Shown here: positions 50,761 through 60,594 of the stretch, one piece after another
How the letters are laid out: each line of letters opens with the position of its first letter
How positions within the stretch are numbered: the first letter of the stretch is position 1
From: Halanaerobium kushneri
Lineage (GTDB): Bacteria; Bacillota; Halanaerobiia; Halanaerobiales; Halanaerobiaceae
Direction: 5' to 3'
Length of the DNA stretch: 64,000 bases
Assembly (NCBI RefSeq): GCF_900156285.1
Contig: NZ_FTNC01000001.1
Coordinates: 124,001-188,000 of the forward strand
Program-made: the position numbers and the translations under genes
The notes under the pieces: model-generated
Database searches by the model: none
Told to the model about the DNA's origin: nothing
The model's input: only the letters and a program-made list of their open reading frames with translations

Positions 50761-53367
50761 TTAATTCTCCTCTTTTTTAAGATCCTTTTTCAACTTATAT
50801 AAAAAGTTCATGGCATCCATTGGAGTCATCTCTAAAATATCCTGTTCATCTAATTTCTTTAAAACTGGGCTTTTTTCTGTATTAAATAAAGGCAATTGTT
50901 GATGTTTATCATCCATAACTGTTTTTTCAAGTTTGCGAACAGGCATCTTATTATTTTCTTCCAGCCGATTTAAAATTTTCTGAGCACTAATAATGATTTC
51001 TTCCGGCAGACCCGCCAGACGAGCAACCTCAATGCCATAGCTATCACTGGCCCTACCTTCAACAATACGGTGTAAAAAGTGTACCCCATCATTATCTTCT
51101 TTTACCAGTACATTATAATTTTTAATTCCATCATACTCATCTTCCAATCTGGTTAATTCATGATAGTGTGTTGCAAACAATGTTCTGGCACCGATACGCT
51201 CTGGATTATTGAGATATTCACTGACAGACCAGGCAATAGAGACTCCATCATAGGTGCTGGTTCCTCTTCCGACTTCATCCAAAATAATTAAACTTTTTTC
51301 CGTGCTGTTGTTAACTATATTTGCCACTTCGTTCATTTCTACCATAAATGTACTCTGACCAGTTGTCAGATCATCACTGGCACCAACTCTGGTAAAAATT
51401 CTATCTGTTAGGCCAATTATTGCTTCTTCTGCCGGTACATAAGAGCCCACCTGTGCCATTAAGACTATCAGGGCAACCTGACGCATATAGGTTGATTTAC
51501 CAGACATATTGGGACCAGTAATAATAATAAAACGCTGATCACTCTGATTTAAATAACAGTCATTGGGCACAAATTGTTCTGCAAACATCTTTTCTACAAC
51601 TGGATGTCGTCCATTTTTAATCTTTATTTCATCACTATTTGTCACCTCTGGACGACTATAATTATTTTCTATAGCTAGATAAGAAAAAGAAAGTAAAACA
51701 TCAAGTTGAGCTATAATTGCAGCTGTCTGATTGATTCTTTCTACTTCTGCTGCAATTTTATCTCTGATTTCAACAAATAACTTATATTCAAGATCATTAA
51801 TTTTTTCTTCTGCTCCTAATACCTCAGATTCCTTTTCTTTTAGTTCAGGAATAATATAGCGCTCACTGTTGCTTAAAGTCTGTTTGCGCTCATATCTTTC
51901 AGGAACTTTATCAGTATGAGAGTTTGTTACTTCAAGATAATAACCAAAAACTTTATTAAAACCAACTTTGAGTGTATTGATCCCTGTTTTTTCTCTTTCC
52001 TTTTTCTGCAGTGAGGTAATCCAATCCTTACCACTGCTGACCAGCTTTCGGAGTTCATCAAGCTTTGAGTCATAGCCGTCTTTAATTATTCCACCTTCAG
52101 TAATTGTAGTTGGGGGCTCTTCCTTAATTGACTCATCGATTAGAGAATAAATATCATCTAATAAATCAAAATCTTCCTGCATTTCAAGCAGCAGAGTACT
52201 ATTAAATTCAGTTAGTAATTCTTTAACTGCTGGTAATTTAGAAAGAGAATTTCTTAAAGCTATCATATCTCTGGCATTTGCAGACTGATAGGTAATCTTA
52301 CTCATTATTCTTTCTAAATCATAAATTTCTGATAGTTCATTTCTTAATTTCTCTAAAAACATATAATTATCTATTATTTCTGCTAAAGCATCATGTCTAT
52401 TTGTAATTGCTGGTTTTTGAATTAAAGGCTGATTTATCCACTTTTTAATCTCTCTACCTCCCATAGAAGTGACTGTCTGGTCAACTATGGAGAGCAGAGA
52501 ACCTGAACGCTGATTATCTCTAATTGTCGATGTTAGTTCCAGATTTCTACGGCTGGCAGAATCTAAAACCATATAGTCTTCTAGATGATAAGCCTTTAAT
52601 GCAGTAATTTGATTGACAGTTCTCTTCTGAGTTTCGCCTAAATAGGAAAGAACCTGACCGGCTGCATAAACAGCAGCTTTCATTTCTTCACAGCCAAAAC
52701 CTTCCAGTGATTTTAACTGAAAATGCTCAAGTAAGCCCTGATATAGCCGTTTAAACTTTTTATCATTTAAAATATTTAAAGTAAAATTATAAATATTCTG
52801 CAGTTCCTCGATTAAATCAGTTTCTGCCGTTTTTTGATCTATTAATATTTCCTGAGGTGAAATACGGTTGATTTCATCTTTGAGTTTATCCTGATCAGCT
52901 GCCGAAAACTCTGTTAGATAAAATTCACCTGTTGAAATATCTGTATAAGAAAACCCATAATAATCGCCAAATTGAAAGGCTGCAGCCAGATAGTTATTTT
53001 CATTCTCAGATAAAATTTCGTTTTCAATTACTGTTCCAGGAGTAACAACTCGAATAACATCTCTTTCTACAATTCCACTGCTTTCTGAAGGATCTTCAAG
53101 CTGTTCACAGATAGCAACTTTAATCCCACTTTTTATCAGTTTTTCTATATAAGAAGCCGCCGAATGATAGGGAACTCCTGCCATCGGTATTTTTTCTCCG
53201 CCACCTTTATTACGAGAAGTTAAGGCGATATCCAGTATTTTAGCAGCTTTTTTTGCATCATCACCAAACATTTCATAAAAGTCTCCCAGGCGAAAAAATA
53301 ACATTGCATCTTGATACTTATTTTTTAAGTCATGGTACTGCTGCATCATTGGTGTTAATTCTGCCAA
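50761..53367 (-). CDS. mutS: DNA mismatch repair protein MutS
   Basis: An 868-residue mismatch sensor. The N-terminal FFRLGDFYEMFGDDAKKAA contains the Phe-x-Glu mismatch-reading motif; FIIITGPNMSGKSTYMRQVA is the Walker A and LIILDEVGRGTSTYDGVSIA the Walker B region; ATHYHELT follows. The ending LEMTPMDAMNFLYKLKK is the beta-clamp/tetramer tail. Start is TTG after GGAGGGATTA. It opens the mutS-mutL-miaA run. Confidence 0.97.
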   Translation of the reverse strand: MAELTPMMQQYHDLKNKYQDAMLFFRLGDFYEMFGDDAKKAAKILDIALTSRNKGGGEKIPMAGVPYHSAASYIEKLIKSGIKVAICEQLEDPSESSGIVERDVIRVVTPGTVIENEILSENENNYLAAAFQFGDYYGFSYTDISTGEFYLTEFSAADQDKLKDEINRISPQEILIDQKTAETDLIEELQNIYNFTLNILNDKKFKRLYQGLLEHFQLKSLEGFGCEEMKAAVYAAGQVLSYLGETQKRTVNQITALKAYHLEDYMVLDSASRRNLELTSTIRDNQRSGSLLSIVDQTVTSMGGREIKKWINQPLIQKPAITNRHDALAEIIDNYMFLEKLRNELSEIYDLERIMSKITYQSANARDMIALRNSLSKLPAVKELLTEFNSTLLLEMQEDFDLLDDIYSLIDESIKEEPPTTITEGGIIKDGYDSKLDELRKLVSSGKDWITSLQKKEREKTGINTLKVGFNKVFGYYLEVTNSHTDKVPERYERKQTLSNSERYIIPELKEKESEVLGAEEKINDLEYKLFVEIRDKIAAEVERINQTAAIIAQLDVLLSFSYLAIENNYSRPEVTNSDEIKIKNGRHPVVEKMFAEQFVPNDCYLNQSDQRFIIITGPNMSGKSTYMRQVALIVLMAQVGSYVPAEEAIIGLTDRIFTRVGASDDLTTGQSTFMVEMNEVANIVNNSTEKSLIILDEVGRGTSTYDGVSIAWSVSEYLNNPERIGARTLFATHYHELTRLEDEYDGIKNYNVLVKEDNDGVHFLHRIVEGRASDSYGIEVARLAGLPEEIIISAQKILNRLEENNKMPVRKLEKTVMDDKHQQLPLFNTEKSPVLKKLDEQDILEMTPMDAMNFLYKLKKDLKKEEN

Positions 53368-53502
53368 ATTAATCCCTCCAAAAGTTTATATAAATAAGTT
53401 AAGACCTGAAAGATCTATTAAATTATCTCCCAGGTCTGTTGTGTGTATCATTTTTCCTGCAGCTAGTATAAAATTAGTATTTAGTACCAGCTGCCAAATA
53501 TA

Positions 53503-54828
53503 TTAAATTACTGTTCCCTCTAAAGTCCAGCTTTTTGCATCCTCAATCCGTACCTTAACAAGTTCTCCAATTAAATCTTTATTTTTTTCTATAAAACAAA
53601 TTTTATTTGTAGAAGTTCGACCTTCATATACTTCTGGATCATTACTGCTGGGACCTGTCACCAGAATCTCCTGGGTACTACCTATTAATTTTTGGTTCTT
53701 ATCATAGCTTATCTTATTCTGCAAATCCATTAATCTCTTTAAGCGGTCCTTTTTAGTTTTTTCATCGATCTGATCATCTCTCCGGGCAGCCGGTGTTCCA
53801 CTCCTGGGGGAATAAATAAAGGTATATGCCATATCAAAATTTAATTCCTTAACAAGTTCAATTGTTTGTTCAAAATCTTCTTCGCTTTCTCCAGGAAAAC
53901 CAACTATAAAATCTGTTGAGACTGCAGCTTCTGGAATTTCAGCCTGTATTTTTTTTACTCGGCTGATATAATATTCACGTGTATAACCTCTATTCATTTC
54001 TTTAAGTACCTTATTACTACCTGATTGAACTGGTAGATGAATATGATTGGCCACTTTTTCCAGATTTTTGATCTGTAATAATAACTCATCAGAAAAATCT
54101 CTTGGATGAGAAGTCATAAAACGAATTCTTTTCAGTTTTTCCACCTTATTTAATGCTTCCAGTAACTTTGGAAAATTAATTTCGTTATCCAGATCATTTC
54201 CGTAGGAATTAACATTCTGACCTAAAAGTGTAATTTCTTTAACTCCCTCTTCTGCCAATCGCTCAGCTTCCTGAACAATAGAATTAACTGGTCTGCTACG
54301 CTCTCTTCCTCTTACATAAGGAACAATACAGTAGGTGCAGAAGTTATCACAGCCCTGGATAATCGATATCCAGGCCGAATGATCAGAATCACGTTGAGAT
54401 GGAAGATCAGGTATTAAGCCCTCTTCCTCATCCCAGACTTCAACAACTCGCTCTCTTGTTTCTTCTATTTTTTTAATCAAATTGGGTAAATGATGAATAT
54501 TATGGGTACCAAAAATCAAATCGACATGACGATATTTTTTATACACCTCATCAACAGGTTCATCCTGCTGCATCATACAGCCGCCAATTCCTATAATTAA
54601 ATCGGGATTTTCTCGTTTATATTTTTTAAGTTCACCGAGTTTACCAAAAACCTTCAATTCGGCATTTTCTCTGATAATACAGGTATTTAATAAAATTATA
54701 TCTGCATCAGCCAGTTCTTCTGTATGCTGATAACCCATTTCCTCAAGCATACCGGCCAGTCTTTCCGAATCATGCTCATTCATCTGACAGCCGTAAGTTA
54801 TTATATTGTAATATTTATTTTTATTCAT
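53503..54828 (-). CDS. miaB: tRNA-2-methylthio-N6-dimethylallyladenosine synthase
   Basis: A 441-residue radical-SAM methylthiotransferase. The N-terminal cluster cysteines are in ITYGCQMNEHDSERL, NTCIIRENAE and IGGCMMQ; the radical-SAM motif is GCDNFCTYCIVPYVRG; the C-terminal TRAM domain ends VRIEDAKSWTLEGTVI. It adds the methylthio group to i6A37 made by MiaA. 135 bases with a weak hairpin (AGACCT/AGGTCT) separate it from mutS. Confidence 0.95.
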   Translation of the reverse strand: MNKNKYYNIITYGCQMNEHDSERLAGMLEEMGYQHTEELADADIILLNTCIIRENAELKVFGKLGELKKYKRENPDLIIGIGGCMMQQDEPVDEVYKKYRHVDLIFGTHNIHHLPNLIKKIEETRERVVEVWDEEEGLIPDLPSQRDSDHSAWISIIQGCDNFCTYCIVPYVRGRERSRPVNSIVQEAERLAEEGVKEITLLGQNVNSYGNDLDNEINFPKLLEALNKVEKLKRIRFMTSHPRDFSDELLLQIKNLEKVANHIHLPVQSGSNKVLKEMNRGYTREYYISRVKKIQAEIPEAAVSTDFIVGFPGESEEDFEQTIELVKELNFDMAYTFIYSPRSGTPAARRDDQIDEKTKKDRLKRLMDLQNKISYDKNQKLIGSTQEILVTGPSSNDPEVYEGRTSTNKICFIEKNKDLIGELVKVRIEDAKSWTLEGTVI

Positions 54829-54854
54829 TATTTCACTCCTGTTTATAGTTAAAA

Positions 54855-55514
54855 CTATTGTGTCTCATCAAAGTTTTTCAGTTTTTCTAAACTTTCATTT
54901 TTCCCCATTACAACCAGACGATCAGCTTCTAAAATTTTATCACCAGCTCCAGGAGAAACATTTAAGTTCTCCCCCCGCTTAATTGCCATAACATTAACAT
55001 TAAACTTTGATCTAAATTCCAATTCTTTTAAAGTTTTGCCAATCATTTTATCTGTAGCAATAATTTCAATAACACCATATTCCGGGGCAAATTCTATATA
55101 ATCAAGCACATTAGAAGAAATAAGGTTATGTGCAATTCTTGCTCCCATATCCCGTTCAGGATAAACGACTCTATCTGCTCCTACTTTACTCAACACTTTA
55201 CCGTGTAAACTGTCTGGAGCCTTAACTATTACATAAGGCACTCCAAGCTCCTTCAAAATTAAAGTACAGAGAATATTTGCAGAAACATTATCTCCGATGC
55301 TAACAACTGCTACATCAAAATTTCTGACTCCCAGGGTTTTTAATGCTTCTTCATCTGTAGCATCAGCCTCTACTGCATGTGTAACCTGATTTGATATTGA
55401 CTGGACTCTTTCCTCATCCTGATCAATTGCCAGAACATCGTAACCATTATCAGCCAGAGTAGTAGCAACACTGGAGCCAAAACGTCCCAGACCAATTACA
55501 ACAAATTGTTTCAT
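54855..55514 (-). CDS. ktrA: Potassium uptake regulatory subunit (KtrA/TrkA)
   Basis: A 219-residue cytoplasmic RCK protein. The Rossmann motif is FVVIGLGRFGSSVATTLADN with Asp-Gln-Asp-Glu-Glu after strand 2 for nucleotide binding; the TrkA_C domain begins near MIGKTLKELEFRSKFNVN and ends ILEADRLVVMGKN. It binds ATP/NAD or c-di-AMP and gates KtrB. Start ATG 55514 follows AGGAGG. It follows the KtrB gene by 35 bases, giving a ktrB-ktrA operon. Confidence 0.9.
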   Translation of the reverse strand: MKQFVVIGLGRFGSSVATTLADNGYDVLAIDQDEERVQSISNQVTHAVEADATDEEALKTLGVRNFDVAVVSIGDNVSANILCTLILKELGVPYVIVKAPDSLHGKVLSKVGADRVVYPERDMGARIAHNLISSNVLDYIEFAPEYGVIEIIATDKMIGKTLKELEFRSKFNVNVMAIKRGENLNVSPGAGDKILEADRLVVMGKNESLEKLKNFDETQ

Positions 55515-55548
55515 CTTATTTCCTCCTGTCAAATAAACTTCTAATTAC

Positions 55549-56871
55549 TTATCCAACCATTACTTTTTCGGTTGGATAATGATAAGTTCCTTTTCGCTGT
55601 TTTTCTCCAATTGCTACCGCCAGAGTCAGTGGTCCTACTCGGCCTGCAAACATAGTAATCGTAATCAGAACCCTACTAATGTCTGATAATTGACCTGTAA
55701 TGCCTGTAGATAAACCAACTGTTCCAAAAGCAGATACTGTTTCAAATAAAGCATCAATAAATCTAAAATCCTCAATGATCAATAATAATGTTGTAACAAG
55801 GATAACAAGTCCGGCAGCAAGCATTGTAATTGTAAAAGCTTTATAAACAATCTGTTTTTCAAAACGTCTATTATATATTTCCATATCTTCTTTTCCGGTA
55901 ATCATATTTTTCATTGTCACCAGAATAACACCAAAAGTTGTAGTTTTAATTCCACCACCCGTTGAACCTGGTGAAGCACCAATAAACATCAGAACAATAA
56001 TTAAAAATAATGAAGACTGTTTTAGAGCTCCAGTTGGAACCGTGTTAAAACCTGCAGTACGAGGTGTCACTGAAAGAAACATTGCTCCCAGAGTTTTATC
56101 AAGAAGTGGTAAACCAGCAAGGGTGTTGTTATACTCTAAAATAAAGAAACTAATAAATCCAAAAACAAGTAAAACAAGTGTCATTACAATAACTATTTTT
56201 GTCTGCAGAGTAGTTTTTTTAAATTTTACCCGATTATAGGCTTCCATCATTACACCAAAACCAATTCCACCAAGAATAATCAAAGCCATAATTACTATAT
56301 TAATTGTTAAATCTCCAGTAAAATTTTCCAGACTATTACCGAAAAGATCGAAACCAGCATTATTAAATGCGGAAACTGCATGAAAAATTGATAAATAAAC
56401 AGATTTCCAAAATGGATAATCCTGACTCAAACGCAAAAATAAAATTGCTGCTGCAGTACCTTCAATAGCAAAAGTAAAACCTAAAAGATACTGGACAAGC
56501 CTAACCATACCGGAAATCTGATACTGATTAAGATCTTCCTGGATAATCAGCCTTTCTTTTAAACTTATTTTTTTACCAACTATAAAGGCAAAGAGAGTGG
56601 ACATAGACATAATTCCGAGTCCGCCAATCTGAATTAAAAACATTATAACTGTGGAGCCAAAAATTGTAAAGGCTTCCTTTGTATTTACTACAATCAGACC
56701 GGTTACACAGGTAGCTGAAGTAGCTGTAAAAACTGCATCGACAGCCCCCAAACCCTGGCCGTCAGTTGTGGCAACTGGCAGCATCAAAAGCAGTGATCCG
56801 AGCATAATAATTACAAAATAGCCACTCACTAAGTATTGAGCTGGTGTTAAATTCTTTTTCTTTAAATTCAT
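55549..56871 (-). CDS. ktrB: Potassium uptake membrane subunit (KtrB/TrkH)
   Basis: A 440-residue membrane protein with four M1-P-M2 repeats. The pore loops are visible as TSATCVTGLIVV, FNNAGFDLFG, TPRTAGFNTVP and FGTVGLSTG; each has the filter glycine. It takes up potassium, driven by sodium or membrane potential, and is important for osmotic adaptation. Start ATG follows GGGGGAAA. Confidence 0.92.
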   Translation of the reverse strand: MNLKKKNLTPAQYLVSGYFVIIMLGSLLLMLPVATTDGQGLGAVDAVFTATSATCVTGLIVVNTKEAFTIFGSTVIMFLIQIGGLGIMSMSTLFAFIVGKKISLKERLIIQEDLNQYQISGMVRLVQYLLGFTFAIEGTAAAILFLRLSQDYPFWKSVYLSIFHAVSAFNNAGFDLFGNSLENFTGDLTINIVIMALIILGGIGFGVMMEAYNRVKFKKTTLQTKIVIVMTLVLLVFGFISFFILEYNNTLAGLPLLDKTLGAMFLSVTPRTAGFNTVPTGALKQSSLFLIIVLMFIGASPGSTGGGIKTTTFGVILVTMKNMITGKEDMEIYNRRFEKQIVYKAFTITMLAAGLVILVTTLLLIIEDFRFIDALFETVSAFGTVGLSTGITGQLSDISRVLITITMFAGRVGPLTLAVAIGEKQRKGTYHYPTEKVMVG

Positions 56872-56931
56872 TTTTTCCCCCGCCCTGTATCTTATTCGAA
56901 GTTATTATACTATAATTAATTTTGAAAGTAA

Positions 56932-56960
56932 AATAAAAACTGGGGTTCAAGCCCCAGCTT
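56932..56960 (-). terminator. Terminator after rubredoxin
   Basis: CTGGGG (56940-56945) and CCCCAG (56952-56957) form a stem; on the - strand it is followed by TTTTTATTT. It ends the rubredoxin transcript before the ktrB promoter. Confidence 0.8.
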
Positions 56961-56986
56961 TTAAAAATATTAAAATATAAGTAATA

Positions 56987-57151
56987 TTAGCCATCATATG
57001 GTTCGAACATATCTTTACCTACACCACATTCAGGACATGTCCAGTCATCTGGAAGATCTTCAAAAGATGTTCCTGGCTCAATTCCACCTACAGGATCTCC
57101 TTCTTCTGGATCATAAATGTACATACAAACTGTGCACTGATACTTCTGCAT
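56987..57151 (-). CDS. Rubredoxin
   Basis: A 54-residue iron protein. The two iron-binding motifs are [15 protein letters not shown] (C-x-x-C) and [17 protein letters not shown] (C-x-x-C). Cytoplasmic one-electron carrier, in anaerobes often donor to oxygen or superoxide reductases. Start ATG 57151 follows AAGGAGAG; a longer in-frame start at 57172 lacks a site. Confidence 0.95.
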   Translation of the reverse strand: MQKYQCTVCMYIYDPEEGDPVGGIEPGTSFEDLPDDWTCPECGVGKDMFEPYDG

Positions 57152-57236
57152 ATTAAGTCTCTCCTTCCTCATTTTAATATTTATTTACTTAACTAATTAT
57201 AAAACAGAAATAGCTGAAATGTCAAGTTTTTACTGT

Positions 57237-58505
57237 TTACAGACGTTCAAAATATTCCGGCGAATAGGCTGATTTTAAGCCACTCATATCTGCTATTCTT
57301 TCCGCAATAAGAGAGGCAATTAAAAGCGGAATTGTCAGACTGTAATTATGAGTAAACTCCAATATAATAAAAGTAGCTGTCAGGGGTGCTCTAATAACCG
57401 CGCTGATTACTGCAGCCATTCCAATTAAGGCATACAAAGAAGGGGAACCACTTAAAAAAGGTAAAAATCTATAAAATAAAGTTCCGATAATTATACCAGT
57501 AAGGCTGCCGATAAAAAGCGAGGGTGAAAATATTCCACCTGAACCACCTGAACCAAGAGTTAGCGAAGTTGCCAGGATTTTGAATATAATAAGCAAAAAT
57601 AAAAATCCCAAATTATATTCCAGCTGATTAAATAAAGACACAATAATTCTATTTCCCGAACCCATAATCTCAGGCAGTTTAAAAGCAATTATGCCAAGCA
57701 TCAATCCACCTAAAGCAGGTTTGAAAATAATGTCAATCGGTAAACGGTCAAATCTATCTGACAACTGCCGCAAAATAGTAACAAAAATCACTGCAAAAAC
57801 TGCTGCAAAAACTCCAATTAAAGCAGCCGCTAAGAAATTATAGGCACTTCCCACCTGTCCCAGATTTAGATCAGCCAGAAAAAGATCTTTTCCACTCCAG
57901 CGAACTACCATATCTGCAGAAATAGCAGAAATAGCAACCATTATCAGGCGGTTTTTTTCTATTTTATTATATAATATTTCGGTTACAAACATAATCCCAC
58001 CCAGAGGAGCATGAAATAAACCAGCAATACCGGCAGCAGCACCACAACCTAAAAAGGTTTGATAGTCAAAAAGATTAAAGTCAAGCTTATAGGCAATTAG
58101 GTCTCCCATTCCTGCTCCAATCTCAACAATTGGTCCAATTCTTCCACCTGAACCACCACTGGAAATAGTAATCGCTGAGGCAAAACCCTCAGTTAAAAGA
58201 TCACGATATGTTAAATGTCGTTCTTTACTTTTGATTGAAGACAAAATGGCGGGAATACCATGTCCTTTAGCGGACATGCTGCCATATTTTATTATAAATC
58301 CAACCAGTAACCCCCCCAGTGCAGGCAAAAATAAAAATGTAAGGCGATTATAAAAAGTCAGTTCCATTCCTATATCAATCAGCGAAAAAGTAAAAAAATC
58401 TAAAAGATGGTTATAAATAAGAGCAATTAAGCCTACTGTCAGACCGAGTAAAAACACTAAAATTATTTTTGAAAATATATTATTGTATTTTCTTTTAGCT
58501 GACAA
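57237..58505 (-). CDS. CLC-family chloride channel/transporter lacking the gating glutamate
   Basis: A 422-residue CLC protein with about twelve helical segments. The first anion motif, normally GSGIP, is GHGIPAIL; the second, normally G-(K/R)-E-G-P, reads GGRIGPIVEIG, so the gating Glu is Ile; the third is GSGGSGGIFSPSLF. The Tyr of the central gate may lie in SAYSPEYFERL. Loss of the gate Glu predicts an uncoupled chloride channel rather than a proton exchanger. Start TTG follows GAGGTGGTG. Confidence 0.88.
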   Translation of the reverse strand: MSAKRKYNNIFSKIILVFLLGLTVGLIALIYNHLLDFFTFSLIDIGMELTFYNRLTFLFLPALGGLLVGFIIKYGSMSAKGHGIPAILSSIKSKERHLTYRDLLTEGFASAITISSGGSGGRIGPIVEIGAGMGDLIAYKLDFNLFDYQTFLGCGAAAGIAGLFHAPLGGIMFVTEILYNKIEKNRLIMVAISAISADMVVRWSGKDLFLADLNLGQVGSAYNFLAAALIGVFAAVFAVIFVTILRQLSDRFDRLPIDIIFKPALGGLMLGIIAFKLPEIMGSGNRIIVSLFNQLEYNLGFLFLLIIFKILATSLTLGSGGSGGIFSPSLFIGSLTGIIIGTLFYRFLPFLSGSPSLYALIGMAAVISAVIRAPLTATFIILEFTHNYSLTIPLLIASLIAERIADMSGLKSAYSPEYFERL

Positions 58506-58534
58506 AAAATCACCACCTCAATAACTTTTAACTG

Positions 58535-60451
58535 TTAAACATCTATAGTCTGGGCAAGTTCTGCATTGTTAAAGATAAATTCTTTTCTCAAAGAAGCATT
58601 TGATCCCATCAGACGGGTAAATATATCATCAGCTTCAATATCATCATCAATTTCGACCTTCTGCAGCACTCGATTTTCAGGATCCATGGTTGTATCCCAG
58701 AGTTGCTCTGGATTCATTTCTCCCAGCCCCTTATATCTCTGCAGAGAAAAATTGTTTTTCTCATTTGCTGCTCTAAAATCTTCTAATTCCTGATCACTGT
58801 ATAAATAATGACTTTTACCTCGTTTAGTAACCTTATATAAAGGAGGTTTGGCCAGATAAATATGACCATGATCAATAAGCTCAGGCATATAGCGATAGAA
58901 AAGAGTTAAAATTAATGTAGCAATATGAGCCCCATCCACATCAGCATCAGTCATGATAATAATTTTATGATAACGCAACTTCTTGAGATTAAAATCTTCT
59001 CCAATCCCGGCTCCCAGGGCTGTAATGATTGAAGCTACCTCTTTATTGTTTAAAATTTTATCCAGCCTTGCTCTCTCTACATTTAATATTTTACCTTTAA
59101 GCGGTAAAATAGCCTGAAATTTACGTTCTCTCCCCTGTTTTGCCGAACCACCAGCTGAATCTCCCTCAACTATGAAAAGTTCGCTTTTTTCGGCTTTTTT
59201 GCTGCTGCAGTCGGCTAGTTTACCGGGCAGTGAATTAGAAGAAAGAGCAGTTTTTCTTTTAGTTAGTTCTCTTGCCTTTTTGGATGCTTTACGAGCTCTA
59301 ACTGCCTGAACTGCTTTATCAATTACTTTTTTAGCCAGTTCTGGGTTGGTGTCAAAATATAAACTCAGATATTCATAAACTTCGCTCTCTACAATGCTTC
59401 GAATTTCGCTATTTCCCAATTTTGTTTTTGTCTGTCCTTCAAACTGTGGTTCCGGTAGTTTAACATTAATGACAGCTGTTATACCTTCTCTAACGTCCTT
59501 TCCATTCAGAGAAGATATCCTGGCCGGAAGCTGATTATTATTTTTAGCAAAATTATTAATAGATCTGGTTAAGGCGGTTTTAAAACCAGTCAGGTGATAA
59601 CCACCGTCCACAGTATTAATATTATTAGCATAAGAATAAATCCGTTCATTATAACCATCGTTATACTGAACTGCTATTTCAACCTCATACTCATCAGGTT
59701 TTGACTCAAAATATATAATATCATCATTAATTACATTACGATCCTTATTTAAAAATTCTACAAAAGCTTTTATTCCACCATCATACTGAAAATTTTCCTC
59801 TACAACCTCTTTTCCCCGTTCATCTCTTAAAATAAGAGTCAATTCTTTATTGAGATAAGCAGATTCCTGCAGTCGATGAGCTAAATTTTCATATTTAAAT
59901 TCTGTAGCTGTAAAGATTTCCGAATCAGGTTTAAAGCGAATCACTGTACCACTGCGATCAGTTTTACCAATCTTCTGTAATTTATCCTGCGGAATTCCTT
60001 TTTTATAGTGCTGCTGATATTTATTTCCTTTCCAGTGAGTTGTAATCGTTAACTTTTCGGAAAGTGCATTAACTACTGAGACACCAACCCCATGCAGCCC
60101 ACCGGAAACCTTATAACTATTATTATTAAATTTTCCTCCCGCATGCAGAGTTGTCAGAACTACTTCTACAGCAGGCAGGCCAGTATCCTGATGAATATCC
60201 GCCGGGATACCACGACCAAAATCTTCGACCGTAACTTCTTCCCCTTCGTGAATAGTAACCTTAATTTGATCACCATTTCCAGCTAAAAATTCATCTATAC
60301 TGTTATCTACTACCTCCCAGACAAGGTGATGTAAACCTTTTATCCCTGTACTTCCAATATACATTCCCGGTCTTTTACGAACTGCTTCCAGACCTTTAAG
60401 CACCTGTATCTGATCAGCATTATAATCTACATTATCAAAAAGTGTATCCAT
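58535..60451 (-). CDS. Type II topoisomerase subunit B (ParE or second GyrB)
   Basis: A 638-residue GHKL ATPase. GLEAVRKRPGMYIGSTGIKG starts it; VVDNSIDEFLAG is the nucleotide motif, GGLHGVGVSVVNALS the lid; the TOPRIM part is FIVEGDSAGGSAKQ and MTDADVDGAHI. It opposes the A subunit, which is 143 bases away and divergent. The pairing with a non-gyrAB arrangement suggests topoisomerase IV (parE), but a second gyrase cannot be ruled out. Confidence 0.88.
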   Translation of the reverse strand: MDTLFDNVDYNADQIQVLKGLEAVRKRPGMYIGSTGIKGLHHLVWEVVDNSIDEFLAGNGDQIKVTIHEGEEVTVEDFGRGIPADIHQDTGLPAVEVVLTTLHAGGKFNNNSYKVSGGLHGVGVSVVNALSEKLTITTHWKGNKYQQHYKKGIPQDKLQKIGKTDRSGTVIRFKPDSEIFTATEFKYENLAHRLQESAYLNKELTLILRDERGKEVVEENFQYDGGIKAFVEFLNKDRNVINDDIIYFESKPDEYEVEIAVQYNDGYNERIYSYANNINTVDGGYHLTGFKTALTRSINNFAKNNNQLPARISSLNGKDVREGITAVINVKLPEPQFEGQTKTKLGNSEIRSIVESEVYEYLSLYFDTNPELAKKVIDKAVQAVRARKASKKARELTKRKTALSSNSLPGKLADCSSKKAEKSELFIVEGDSAGGSAKQGRERKFQAILPLKGKILNVERARLDKILNNKEVASIITALGAGIGEDFNLKKLRYHKIIIMTDADVDGAHIATLILTLFYRYMPELIDHGHIYLAKPPLYKVTKRGKSHYLYSDQELEDFRAANEKNNFSLQRYKGLGEMNPEQLWDTTMDPENRVLQKVEIDDDIEADDIFTRLMGSNASLRKEFIFNNAELAQTIDV

Positions 60452-60594
60452 AAGTCTTCACCATCCTCCATTTCATTATTATAACAAAGAGATTTAGAGA
60501 ATGCCAGTCGTTTAAGCTTTAAATTTGCAAATTCTATGATAAGAATGATATTATAAATTAGCAGAAAACGATTAAATTTGAGAGGAGATAGATA

